A DNA stretch of 64,000 bases from Streptomyces roseirectus (GTDB lineage Bacteria > Actinomycetota > Actinomycetes > Streptomycetales > Streptomycetaceae): assembly GCF_014489635.1 (NCBI RefSeq), contig NZ_CP060828.1, positions 6,656,001 to 6,720,000 of the forward strand, given 5' to 3'. The translations under genes and the position numbers were made by a program. The stretch's first letter is position 1, and every line of letters begins with the position of its first letter. The notes beneath the pieces are model-generated. The model was given only the letters and a program-made list of their open reading frames with translations. It searched no databases and was not told where the DNA came from. Of this stretch, positions 10,340 to 18,408 are shown piece by piece.

Positions 10340-10927
10340 TCACTGCGGCGGCTGGTCCAGCAGTTTGCAGGCCGTTTCCAAGTCGATTTTCACCTGGGCG
10401 ATCGAGGCCCGCCCCGAGAGCCAGGTGACCAGGGCCGAGTGCCAGGTGTGCTCGATCACCCGGACCGCGGAGAGCTGGGCCGGAGTCGGGTCCGGTTCGC
10501 GCATGGCGTCCAGGATGATGGCCGTCGTCCGGTGGGACACCTGGTCCACCTCGGGGCTCACGCTGCGGTCGGCGAAGGTGAGGGCGCGGACCATCGCGTC
10601 GGCCAGATGGGGTTCGCGCTGGAGCGCCCGGAACGCGCGCATGAGGGCTTCCGCGACCCGGGCGCCCGGGGACTCCGCCGTGGGGGGCTTCTTCTTCAGG
10701 GTCGTGTGCAGGTGGTCCAACTGGTCCTGCATGGTGGCCACCAGCAGGTGCACCTTCGAGGGGAAGTAGCGGTACAGCGTGCCCAGGGCCACCTGGGACG
10801 ACTCCGCGACCTCGCGCATCTGGACCGCGTCGAAGCCGCCCCGGCCGGCCAGTTGGGCGGTGGTGTGGAGGATCCTGCGACGGCGGGCCTGCTGACGCTC
10901 CGTCAGGGAGGGGGGTTCCGGGGGCAT
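10340..10927 (-). CDS. kstR: KstR-like TetR-family repressor
   Basis: 195 residues. The helix-turn-helix (GFDAVQMREVAESSQVALGT, then LYRYFPSKVHLLVA) closely follows the KstR pattern I recall from mycobacteria (QMREVA, GTLYRYFPSK). The C-terminal domain is helical and ligand-binding. KstR represses cholesterol catabolism genes and is released by steroid CoA thioesters. The start is ATG 10927, and its promoter region carries a perfect KstR-type box at 11048-11061, consistent with autoregulation. It ends 13 bp from the convergent ferredoxin gene. KstR versus another TetR is inferred from motif resemblance, the boxes and the neighbours. Confidence 0.82.
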   Translation of the reverse strand: MPPEPPSLTERQQARRRRILHTTAQLAGRGGFDAVQMREVAESSQVALGTLYRYFPSKVHLLVATMQDQLDHLHTTLKKKPPTAESPGARVAEALMRAFRALQREPHLADAMVRALTFADRSVSPEVDQVSHRTTAIILDAMREPDPTPAQLSAVRVIEHTWHSALVTWLSGRASIAQVKIDLETACKLLDQPPQ

Positions 10928-11047
10928 GGGTACCGTCCGTGGTGCCGGGTGATCGTACGGTGGGCGGCCGTGGCGTGAATCACCTGATCCACTGCTCACA
11001 GGCCCCCTACCTGCCGGTAGATTCGGAGCCTCCCGGACGATCAAGTC

Positions 11048-11061
11048 TGAAACTTGTTCTA
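11048..11061. promoter_or_regulatory. Perfect KstR-type operator between kstR-like gene and glycosyltransferase operon
   Basis: T-GA-AAC-TT-GTT-CT-A fits TnnAACnnGTTnnA exactly. It is 121 bp before the repressor start and 53 bp before the glycosyltransferase GTG, so it could control both directions. Confidence 0.72.
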
Positions 11062-11113
11062 GATTACCGTCCCGGCGTAGTCTCACCCACGCGCAAGCAG
11101 AAGGGGGCCCGGA

Positions 11114-12532
11114 GTGACCGCTGAGGCCAGGCGGGCCGACTCGGCGGCCGACCGTGAGGGTCCGCTCGCGATCGCGCTGCTCACCTACAAGGGCAACCCG
11201 TTCTGCGGCGGCCAGGGCGTCTACGTGCGCCACCTCTCCCGCGAACTCGCCCGCCTCGGGCACCGCGTCGAGGTGATCGGCTCCCAGCCCTACCCCGTCC
11301 TCGACGAGGGCTTCGACGGCCTGAGCCTCACCGAACTCCCGAGCCTCGACCTGTACCGCTCGCCGGACCCCTTCCGCACCCCGAAGCGCGACGAGTACCG
11401 GGACTGGATCGACGCCCTCGAAGTCGGCACGATGTGGACCGGCGGCTTCCCCGAACCGCTCACCTTCTCCCTGCGCGCCCGCCGCCATCTGCGCGCGCGG
11501 CGCGGCGAGTTCGACGTCGTGCACGACAACCAGACGCTCGGCTACGGCCTGTTGGGCGACGTCGGCGCGCCGCTCGTCACCACCGTCCACCACCCCATCA
11601 CCGTCGACCGGCAGTTGGAGCTGGACGCGGCCGAGGGCTGGCAGAAGCGGTACTCGGTGCGCCGCTGGTACGGGTTCACGCGGATGCAGAAGCGCGTCGC
11701 CCGCCGCCTCCCGTCCGTCCTCACCGTCTCCGGCACCTCGCGCCAGGAGATCGTCGACCATCTCGGCGTCCGCGACGACCGCGTCCACGTCGTCCACATC
11801 GGCGCCGACACGGACCTGTTCTCGCCGGACCCCTCCATACCCGTCGTCCCGGGGCGGATCGTGACGACGTCCAGCGCGGACGTTCCCCTCAAGGGGCTCG
11901 TCTTCCTCGTCGAGGCGCTGGCGAAGGTGCGCACCGAGCACGCCGACGCGCATCTGGTCGTCGTCGGCAAGAAGCCGGCCGAGGGGCCGGTCGCGCAGGC
12001 GATCGAGCGGTACGGGCTCGACGGCGCCGTCGAGTTCGTCAAGGGCATCTCGGACGACGAGCTGGTCGCCCTGGTGCGCTCGGCGGAGGTCGCGTGCGTG
12101 CCGTCGCTCTACGAGGGGTTCTCGCTGCCGGCCGCCGAGGCGATGGCCACGGGGACGCCGCTCGTCGCGACGACGGGCGGGGCGATCCCGGAGGTCGCCG
12201 GGCCCGACGGCGAGACGTGCGTGGCGGTGCCGCCCGGCGACGCGGGCGCGCTGGCCGCCGGACTCGGCCGGCTGCTGGGCGACCCGCAGCTGCGGGCGCG
12301 GCTCGGGGCGGCCGGCCGGGAGCGGGTGCTGTCCCGGTTCACCTGGGCGCGGGCCGCCGAGGGGACGGTCGCGCACTACCGCGAGGCGATCGCCAGGAGC
12401 CGGGGGCGCACGGAGGGCGCGCGGGACGGCGGACGCTGCGCGAGCGGCCGGTCCGGGCGCGCGGCCCCTGCGGACACCCCCGTCGAACCCTCTCCTTCCA
12501 CCCTCACCCCCGAAAGCAGGACCACGTGCTGA
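11114..12532 (+). CDS. Family 4 glycosyltransferase
   Basis: 472 residues with GT-B architecture. The N-terminal domain has the glycine-rich GGQGVYVRHLSRELARLGH, and the C-terminal domain has VHIGADTDLF, PLKGL and the GT4 signature VACVPSLYEGFSLPAAEAMA. It transfers a sugar from a nucleotide-activated donor to an unknown acceptor. The last 50 residues are low-complexity and end in TTC. The gene overlaps the methyltransferase by 7 bp and starts the three-gene operon 11114-14324. The GTG start at 11114 overlaps no upstream gene and lies 53 bp behind a KstR-type box. Confidence 0.87.
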   Translation: MTAEARRADSAADREGPLAIALLTYKGNPFCGGQGVYVRHLSRELARLGHRVEVIGSQPYPVLDEGFDGLSLTELPSLDLYRSPDPFRTPKRDEYRDWIDALEVGTMWTGGFPEPLTFSLRARRHLRARRGEFDVVHDNQTLGYGLLGDVGAPLVTTVHHPITVDRQLELDAAEGWQKRYSVRRWYGFTRMQKRVARRLPSVLTVSGTSRQEIVDHLGVRDDRVHVVHIGADTDLFSPDPSIPVVPGRIVTTSSADVPLKGLVFLVEALAKVRTEHADAHLVVVGKKPAEGPVAQAIERYGLDGAVEFVKGISDDELVALVRSAEVACVPSLYEGFSLPAAEAMATGTPLVATTGGAIPEVAGPDGETCVAVPPGDAGALAAGLGRLLGDPQLRARLGAAGRERVLSRFTWARAAEGTVAHYREAIARSRGRTEGARDGGRCASGRSGRAAPADTPVEPSPSTLTPESRTTC

Positions 12533-13260
12533 CCGTCGACTTCTCCCGGTTCCCGCTCGCCCCGGGGGACCGTGTGCTGGACCTCGGATGCGGAGCCGGA
12601 CGGCACGCGTTCGAGTGTTACCGGCGGGGGGCGCAGGTCGTCGCGCTGGACCAGAACGCGGACGAAATCCGCGAGGTCGCCAAGTGGTTCGCGGCGATGA
12701 AGGAGGCCGGGGAGGCACCGGAGGGGGCCACCGCCACCGCGATGGAGGGCGACGCGCTCGCGCTGCCGTTCCCCGACGAGTCCTTCGACGTCGTCATCAT
12801 CTCCGAGGTCATGGAGCACATCCCGGACGACAAGGGCGTACTCGCCGAAATGGTACGGGTGTTGAAGCCCGGCGGCCGGATCGCGATCACCGTCCCCCGG
12901 TACGGGCCGGAGAAGGTGTGCTGGGCGCTGTCCGACGCGTACCACGAGGTCGAGGGCGGCCACATCCGCATCTACAAGGCCGACGAACTGCTGGAGAGGA
13001 TCCGCGAGGCCGGCCTCCAGCCGTACGGCACGCACCACGCGCACGCCCTGCACTCGCCCTACTGGTGGCTGAAGTGCGCGTTCGGCGTGGACAACGACCA
13101 GGCGCTGCCGGTGAAGGCGTACCACAAGCTGCTCGTCTGGGACATCATGAAGAAACCGCTGGCCACCCGGGTCGCCGAGCAGGCGCTGAACCCGCTGATC
13201 GGCAAGAGCTTCGTGGCGTACGCGACCAAGCCCCACCTGCCGCGGGTGGACGCCAGGTGA
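12526..13260 (+). CDS. Class I SAM-dependent methyltransferase
   Basis: 244 residues with motif I VLDLGCGAGRHAFECYRRGA, a post-I acidic residue in VVALDQNADEI, and FDVVIISEVMEHIPDDKG, which is typical of UbiE/Methyltransf_11 enzymes. The GTG at 12526 (GTGCTGA overlaps the glycosyltransferase stop) has AAAGCAGGA upstream. It is coupled on both sides: 7-bp overlap with the glycosyltransferase and a GTGA overlap with the toroid gene. It probably methylates a glycosylated or lipid intermediate; acceptor unknown. Confidence 0.87.
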   Translation: MLTVDFSRFPLAPGDRVLDLGCGAGRHAFECYRRGAQVVALDQNADEIREVAKWFAAMKEAGEAPEGATATAMEGDALALPFPDESFDVVIISEVMEHIPDDKGVLAEMVRVLKPGGRIAITVPRYGPEKVCWALSDAYHEVEGGHIRIYKADELLERIREAGLQPYGTHHAHALHSPYWWLKCAFGVDNDQALPVKAYHKLLVWDIMKKPLATRVAEQALNPLIGKSFVAYATKPHLPRVDAR

Positions 13261-14324
13261 CCGCTCCCCGGACAGAACACCTCGTCCTGCCCGGGGTCCT
13301 CACCGCCGAACAGGCCGTGGCGACCGTGCGCGGCATCCTCGCCGTGCAGCGCGAGGACGGGGCGATCCCCTGGTTCCGGGGACACCACCTCGACCCGTGG
13401 GACCACACCGAGGCCGCGATGGCGCTCGACGCGGCCGGCGAACACGCGGCGGCCGAACGCGCCTACCTGTGGCTCGCCCGCCACCAGAACGAGGACGGCT
13501 CCTGGTACGCCGCGTACGCCGACGGCGCCCACGACGACGTCACCGACCTGGCCCGCGAGTCCAACTTCGTCGCCTACGTCGCCGTCGGCGTCTGGCACCA
13601 CTACCTCGCCACCGGCGACGACACGTTCCTCGACCGGATGTGGCCCGTCGTGTACGCGGCGATCGAGTGGGTGCTGCGGCTCCAGCAGGCCGGCGGGGAG
13701 ATCGGGTGGCGCCGGGAGGACGACGGGACGCCGACCAACGACGCGCTGCTGACCGGGAGTTCGTCGGTCCACCACGCGCTGCGGTGCGCCCTCGCCATCG
13801 CGGAGCAGCGTGAAGAGCCGCAGCCCGACTGGGAGTTGGCGGTCGGGGCGCTGCGGCACGCGATACGCCGGCACCCCGAGCGGTTCCTCGACAAGGGGCG
13901 CTACTCCATGGACTGGTACTACCCCGTCCTGGGCGGCGCGTTGACCGGCGCCGAGGCCAAGTCCCGGGTGGAGGAGGGGTGGGAGCGGTTCGTCGTGCCC
14001 GAGTTCGGGGTGCGGTGCGTCGTCCCCAACCCCTGGGTCACCGGCGGCGAGTCCGCCGAACTCGCCCTGACGCTCTGGGCGATGGGCGAGTCCGACCGGG
14101 CGCTGTCGATCCTCCAGTCCATCCAGCACCTGCGCGACCCCGAGTCGGGGCTCTACTGGACGGGGTACGTCTTCTCCGACGACGCCGTCTGGCCACGGGA
14201 GTTGACGACGTGGACGGCGGGGTCGCTGCTGCTCGCCGTCGCGGCGCTGGGCGGGCACGAGGCGACGTGCGCGGTGTTCGGCGGGGAGCAGTTGCCGGTG
14301 GGGCTGGACCCGGACTGCTGCTGA
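13257..14324 (+). CDS. Alpha/alpha-toroid protein (prenyltransferase-like / six-hairpin glycosidase-like)
   Basis: 355 residues, translationally coupled to the methyltransferase by a GTGA overlap. Repeated helical pairs with aromatic and HQNEDGSWY / FLDRMWPVVYAAIEWVLRLQ motifs point to an (alpha/alpha) barrel. Such proteins are variously annotated as prenyltransferase/terpene-cyclase-like or as glucoamylase-like (GH15/six-hairpin). No DxDD or QW motif was seen, and the WP..aAieW segment favours the glycosidase side. It probably acts on the same glycan or glycolipid as the two preceding enzymes. Specific activity not assigned. Confidence 0.7.
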   Translation: MTAPRTEHLVLPGVLTAEQAVATVRGILAVQREDGAIPWFRGHHLDPWDHTEAAMALDAAGEHAAAERAYLWLARHQNEDGSWYAAYADGAHDDVTDLARESNFVAYVAVGVWHHYLATGDDTFLDRMWPVVYAAIEWVLRLQQAGGEIGWRREDDGTPTNDALLTGSSSVHHALRCALAIAEQREEPQPDWELAVGALRHAIRRHPERFLDKGRYSMDWYYPVLGGALTGAEAKSRVEEGWERFVVPEFGVRCVVPNPWVTGGESAELALTLWAMGESDRALSILQSIQHLRDPESGLYWTGYVFSDDAVWPRELTTWTAGSLLLAVAALGGHEATCAVFGGEQLPVGLDPDCC

Positions 14325-14346
14325 GCCATGGGGATGTGACGGTGCG

Positions 14347-14670
14347 TCAGTGCCGTCGGCCCAGGTTCGCGATGGCGTGTCCGATCACCAGGTAGACGAC
14401 GGCGGCGAGGCCGTACCCGGCCACCACCCGCGCCCACCTCTCGTCGAACGTGAACAGGTCGCGCGACCAGCCGGCCAGCCAGTTCGCCGCGTCGTGCACG
14501 AACCGCACGAAGTCGTTCGCCCGGTCCGCGTCCAGGAGGTCCAGCGCGATCCACAGGGCGAGGACGAGAGCCAGCACGTTGGCGAGGCCCGCCACGAGCG
14601 AGCCGACGCCGCCACTGCTTCGATCCGGAGACATGGATGCCGGGTATCCGGACGGGGCGGGATGAAACAT
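14347..14670 (-). CDS. Small two-helix membrane protein
   Basis: 107 residues. Two hydrophobic segments are evident, LVAGLANVLALVLALWIALDLL near the N-terminus and VVAGYGLAAVVYLVIGHAIA near the C-terminus, with a charged loop (DRANDFVRFVHDAANWLAGW) between. ATG 14634 (MSPDRSSGG...) is an alternative start. The family is unknown to me; short proteins of this layout are common in Streptomyces. It converges with the toroid gene across 22 bp. Confidence 0.65.
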   Translation of the reverse strand: MFHPAPSGYPASMSPDRSSGGVGSLVAGLANVLALVLALWIALDLLDADRANDFVRFVHDAANWLAGWSRDLFTFDERWARVVAGYGLAAVVYLVIGHAIANLGRRH

Positions 14671-14786
14671 ACCGCCCTGACCTGCGGTTGTCGCTGTGCG
14701 TGACGGATTCCGGGTGGCGGGTCCGTACCTCTTCGGTGAGGCTGGGCGGGAAAGATCTGCTCGGGGAGGACATCCCGGAGGATTCC

Positions 14787-15350
14787 GTGGCCGTACCGAT
14801 ACGGCGCCTTCTTGTGGCGCTCAGCGTCTGTTGTGCCCTGCTGGCGGGTGGCGCCGCGTGTTCGGGCAAGGGGAGCGGGGCCGCGCAGGACACCGTGGCG
14901 GCGGCCGTCGCCGCGGGGGACCCCAGCCCGACGGCCACGGCCGAGCGGCAGCGGCTCGCCAAGACGCGGTTCGTCGCCAACGCGGGGCTCGCGGCGGGGG
15001 CCACCTACCAGTGGATCGTGAAGCCCTGGAAGGCCGGGAAGTTCAAGAAGGGCGCCAAGGGGCGGACGTTCGCGCTCATCAAGGCCGGGCTCGCCGGGAC
15101 GTTCGCGTACAACCGGCTCAAGGCGGCGGGCCGCAACGCCGAGGGCGATCCCCTGCTCTCCAAGGCGATGGCACCGCTCACCTCCGGCATCGACGCGCTG
15201 AAGGACCTGCCGTCGAAGCTGCGCAAGGGCGACGACTCGGCGGCCGGCTCCTTCGACGACATCATCGGCAAGGTGAAGGACGCGGGGAAGAGCGCCGGGG
15301 CGACGGTGACGGACAAGGTGCCGTCGGCGGGGCAACTGGCGGGCGGGTGA
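14787..15350 (+). CDS. Probable lipoprotein or secreted hypothetical protein
   Basis: 187 residues from GTG 14787, which is preceded by GGAGGA with six-base spacing. The N-terminus has a signal sequence (RRLLVALSVCCALLAGGAAC) ending in a possible lipobox cysteine, though GAAC is a weak match to the consensus. The mature part is rich in Lys, Ala and Gly, helical, with no motif I recognise. The open frame upstream to 14637 lacks a ribosome-binding site and was excluded. Confidence 0.7.
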   Translation: MAVPIRRLLVALSVCCALLAGGAACSGKGSGAAQDTVAAAVAAGDPSPTATAERQRLAKTRFVANAGLAAGATYQWIVKPWKAGKFKKGAKGRTFALIKAGLAGTFAYNRLKAAGRNAEGDPLLSKAMAPLTSGIDALKDLPSKLRKGDDSAAGSFDDIIGKVKDAGKSAGATVTDKVPSAGQLAGG

Positions 15351-15452
15351 GCGGGGTTGAGTGGAGTTGAGTGGAGGGGCTGAGCGGGGTCGCGCGGCGG
15401 GGCTGAGCGGGGTCGTGCGGTGGCCGACCCCGGCGGCCCAACTCCTTTGCCA

Positions 15453-16460
15453 CTAACCCGCGTTGATTTCCGCCAGTGCGCGCAGGCTCTCCGGGTCCGG
15501 TGACATGGCCAGCAGGTCCGTCACCGGGCCCGCGCGCCACAACTCAAGTCGGCGTGCGACGCGTTGGCGTGGGCCGACGAGTGAGATCTCGTCGGCGAAG
15601 GCGTCGGGGACGGTGGCGATCGCCTCCTCGCGGCGCCCGGACAGGAACAACTCCTGGATGCGGCGGGCCTGTTGCCCGTACCCCATCCTCGCCATGAGGT
15701 CGGCGTGGAAGTTACGGGTCGCCGTGCCCATGCCCCCGATGTAGAAGCCGAGCATGGCCTTCACGGGCGCGAGCCCCGCCGCGACGTCCGCGCAGATCCG
15801 GACCTGCGCCATGGGGGCGACGATGAACCCCTCGGGCACGTCCAGCTTCCCGTACGCGTCGGGCCGGTCCGGCGACCAGTACAACGGCAGCCAGCCGTCC
15901 GCGAGTTGGAGGGTCTGGGCGACGTTCTTGGGCCCCTCGGCGCCGAGCAGGACCGGCAGGTCGGCCCGCAGCGGATGGGTGATCGGCTTGAGCGGTTTGC
16001 CCAGCCCCGTCGCACCGGCCCCCCGGTACGGGTGCGCGTGGTACCGCCCGTCCAGCTCCACCGCCCCCTCGCGGCGCAGGACTTGGCGCACGACGTCGAC
16101 GTACTCCCGGGTCGCGGTCAGCGGCGATCCGGGGAACGGTCGCCCGTACCACCCCTCGACGACCTGTGGCCCGGAGAGCCCGAGCCCGAGCATCGCGCGC
16201 CCGCCGGAGAGGTGGTCCAGCGTGAGCGCGTGCATCGCGGTCGTCGTCGGCGGCCGGGCGGACATCTGCGCGACGGCCGTCCCCAGCCGGATCGTCGACG
16301 TGTGGGCGGCGAACCAGGCGAGCGGGGTGAACGCGTCCGAGCCCCAGGACTCCGCCGTCCACACCGAGGCGTAGCCGAGCCGTTCCGCCTCCCGGACCAG
16401 CGGCAGATGGCCGGGGTCGGGGCCCCGGCCCCAGTAGCCGAGCGCGAGACCGAGCCGCAT
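15453..16460 (-). CDS. LLM-class (F420-dependent) oxidoreductase
   Basis: 335 residues with the luciferase-like barrel. It begins MRLGLALGYWGRGPDP and contains SVWTAESWGSDAF, LGTAVAQMSARPPTTTAMHA and GRAMLGLGLSGPQVVEGWYG, all typical of actinobacterial F420-dependent LLM enzymes. It performs hydride transfer to or from deazaflavin F420 or a flavin; substrate unknown. ATG 16460 follows AGGAGGCGTC and is preferred over the longer frame to 16511. It is a single gene with the terminator of the upstream gene just behind its promoter. Confidence 0.88.
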   Translation of the reverse strand: MRLGLALGYWGRGPDPGHLPLVREAERLGYASVWTAESWGSDAFTPLAWFAAHTSTIRLGTAVAQMSARPPTTTAMHALTLDHLSGGRAMLGLGLSGPQVVEGWYGRPFPGSPLTATREYVDVVRQVLRREGAVELDGRYHAHPYRGAGATGLGKPLKPITHPLRADLPVLLGAEGPKNVAQTLQLADGWLPLYWSPDRPDAYGKLDVPEGFIVAPMAQVRICADVAAGLAPVKAMLGFYIGGMGTATRNFHADLMARMGYGQQARRIQELFLSGRREEAIATVPDAFADEISLVGPRQRVARRLELWRAGPVTDLLAMSPDPESLRALAEINAG

Positions 16461-16510
16461 GACGCCTCCTGACGGTTCGTCAGATAGGGGCAGGGTGCGA
16501 CTGTACGGCA

Positions 16511-16542
16511 ACGGCCCCCCGCCCGGAAGGGCGAGGGGCCGT
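16511..16542. terminator. Strong hairpin terminator
   Basis: 14-bp arms with one mismatch (16511-16524 and 16529-16542) around a GGAA loop. It lies between the gene ending at 16563 and the LLM gene, both on the minus strand, and so terminates the membrane-protein transcript. Confidence 0.7.
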
Positions 16543-16562
16543 GTGCGCGAAGGGCGTTCGGG

Positions 16563-17369
16563 TCAGCCGCGCTGGATGCCCGAGCTGTCGCGCAGGACGC
16601 CGCGACGGCCGTCCTGCGTCTGGGCGATGAGGCCCTGACCGCCCTGCTCGACCGCCAAGTACCAGGTACCGGGGGCGAGTTCGGCGATCGGGTTGGGCGA
16701 GCCGTCCTCCGGGAACAGCGGCCGGGGCACCGGCACCGCGAACCAGAACGGCGAGAACTCCGGCACCGGCTGCGCCGCCGGAGCGGGCGCGGGCTGACCG
16801 CCACCGAACGGCGGCTGCTGACCGCCGAACGCCGGCTGCTGCTGCGCGCCCGGGTAGCCGTAACCACCGGGCGGCTGGGCGCCGTAGGGCTGCGGGGCCG
16901 GCGGCTTCGGGGCCGGGACGAGACCCCCCTGGAGTGCCGGGACCAGCGGCGTCGCGATCGCGGCACCCGCCATCACCAGCGACGCGACGAGCAGCAGGAT
17001 CAGCCCCGTGCCCGCGTCGATGGTGTCCCGCGAGCCCTCGAAGTTGTTCATGGCGCTCATCGGGTCGAACACGTTGCCCAGCGCGCTCCAGGCCGCGAAC
17101 ACCGTGAAGGCGATGCCGAACTGGCGCAGGTCGAGGCCCGCGACCTTCGGCACCTGCGGCAGCGCGCGCGAGACGACGACCAGTGCGGCCCCGATCAGTC
17201 CGGCCAGCACCACGCCCAGCAGGATCGGACCGCTCGCCCAAGCGCTCGGGAAGTCGAAGCCGTCCGGGGCCTGGTCGGCCGAGTAGACGTCGAGGAACGA
17301 CGCGATGAACAGCAATACCGCTGCCCCGATCACCACGCCGTCGCCTCTAGTGAGGGAGCGGATATTCAC
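16563..17369 (-). CDS. Four-helix membrane protein with Pro/Gly-rich C-terminal tail
   Basis: 268 residues from GTG 17369; a TTG at 17393 would add eight residues, but AAGGA lies correctly before 17369. Four hydrophobic segments occupy the first 150 residues (GVVIGAAVLLFIASFLDVY, ILLGVVLAGLIGAALVVV, FGIAFTVFAAWSALGNVF, LILLLVASLVMAGAAIA). A linker rich in Pro, Gln, Gly and Tyr follows, then a small soluble C-terminal domain. The layout recalls actinobacterial DUF5336-type antigens, but I cannot confirm that. Function unknown. Confidence 0.75.
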   Translation of the reverse strand: MNIRSLTRGDGVVIGAAVLLFIASFLDVYSADQAPDGFDFPSAWASGPILLGVVLAGLIGAALVVVSRALPQVPKVAGLDLRQFGIAFTVFAAWSALGNVFDPMSAMNNFEGSRDTIDAGTGLILLLVASLVMAGAAIATPLVPALQGGLVPAPKPPAPQPYGAQPPGGYGYPGAQQQPAFGGQQPPFGGGQPAPAPAAQPVPEFSPFWFAVPVPRPLFPEDGSPNPIAELAPGTWYLAVEQGGQGLIAQTQDGRRGVLRDSSGIQRG

Positions 17370-17453
17370 TTCAGGTCCTTCGTCGGTCGTCAACGTAAGG
17401 ACGACATTATCGTCCGCGCCGACGGCCTGTCCGCCCGGTGAGGTCCGGTGAAG

Positions 17454-18407
17454 CTACCCGCGCAGGAAACTCACGATTCCCTCAGAGATCCCCTGCGCGG
17501 CCTTCTGCCGCCACGCGCCGCTCGTGAGCTGCGCGGCGTCCTCGCGGTCGCGCATGTTGCCGCACTCGATGAACACCTTCGGGACCGTCGAGAGGTTGAG
17601 GCCGCCGAGGTCGGTGCGGGTGACCAGACCGGTGCCGGCGCCCACGTAGTTGGACGGCGCGCTGCCCGTCGTCCGGCGGAAACCGTTCGCCACGAATTCA
17701 CCGAGCCGTTTCGAGGGGCCGACGATCGGACGGGTGTCCGCCGCGCCCTCGTGCACCGCGCCCGGCAGGATCACGTGGAAACCCCGGTTGCCCTTGGCCG
17801 AGCCGTCCGCGTGGATCGACACGACCGCGTCCGCGTTCGCCGCGTTGCCGATCCGTGCGCGTTCGTCGACGCAGGGGCCGAAGGGGCGGTCGGCGTCCTG
17901 CGTCAGCTTCACCTTCGCTCCCTCGCGCTCCAGGAGGGTGCGCATGCGGTGGGCGACGTCCAGGGTGAACTGGGCTTCCGCGTAAGCGGGGGCGGTGGAG
18001 GTGCTGTTGGTGGAGGCAGCGTTGGTGGAGGTGCCGGTGGTGTCGCACTCCTTCTTGGTGGTGCCGATGTCGACCTTGCGGTTGATCTCGGAGGGGTGCT
18101 GGTAGTTGGTGGGGTTGTGGCCGGGGTCGATGACGATCACCTTGCCGGTCAGGGGTTTCGCCGGGGTCTTCGCGTCGGCAGTCCCGGCGGAGGGGGGTGG
18201 GGACAGCGGGGCCGACGACGACGCTGCCGTTCTGGCGTTGCCGTCGCCCTTGCCGCTGCTGCCGCCGTCGTCGCCGGTCGCGCCGTATGCGAGCCAGCCC
18301 GCCACCACCGGGATCAGCACCGCCGGTACCACGACCAGGGGGCGGCGCAGCGGGGAGCGGCGTCGCTCGGGTTCGAATTCCGGGCCTGTGTACGACACGC
18401 CAGCCAC
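17454..18407 (-). CDS. N-acetylmuramoyl-L-alanine amidase (Amidase_3)
   Basis: 317 residues. One N-terminal membrane anchor or signal (RRPLVVVPAVLIPVVAGWLA) is followed by a Ser/Ala/Pro linker, then the zinc amidase domain: VIVIDPGHNPTN (first His ligand), YAEAQFTLDVAHRM (Glu ligand), AVVSIHADGSAKG (second His) and VFIECGNMRDREDA (catalytic Glu). It cleaves the lactyl-peptide bond in peptidoglycan outside the membrane. A Ser/Thr/Asn-rich loop (CDTTGTSTNAASTN...) sits between the first two ligands. The GTG start at 18407 is one base from the MFS stop, so the two genes are probably co-transcribed. Confidence 0.9.
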   Translation of the reverse strand: MAGVSYTGPEFEPERRRSPLRRPLVVVPAVLIPVVAGWLAYGATGDDGGSSGKGDGNARTAASSSAPLSPPPSAGTADAKTPAKPLTGKVIVIDPGHNPTNYQHPSEINRKVDIGTTKKECDTTGTSTNAASTNSTSTAPAYAEAQFTLDVAHRMRTLLEREGAKVKLTQDADRPFGPCVDERARIGNAANADAVVSIHADGSAKGNRGFHVILPGAVHEGAADTRPIVGPSKRLGEFVANGFRRTTGSAPSNYVGAGTGLVTRTDLGGLNLSTVPKVFIECGNMRDREDAAQLTSGAWRQKAAQGISEGIVSFLRG

Positions 18408-18408
18408 C

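Noticed and set aside
11434..13260. Extended plus-strand frame (608 codons) overlapping the glycosyltransferase
   Set aside because: Only its 3' part, the methyltransferase from GTG 12526, has conserved motifs and a ribosome-binding site; the upstream portion is an Arg/Ala-rich shadow frame.
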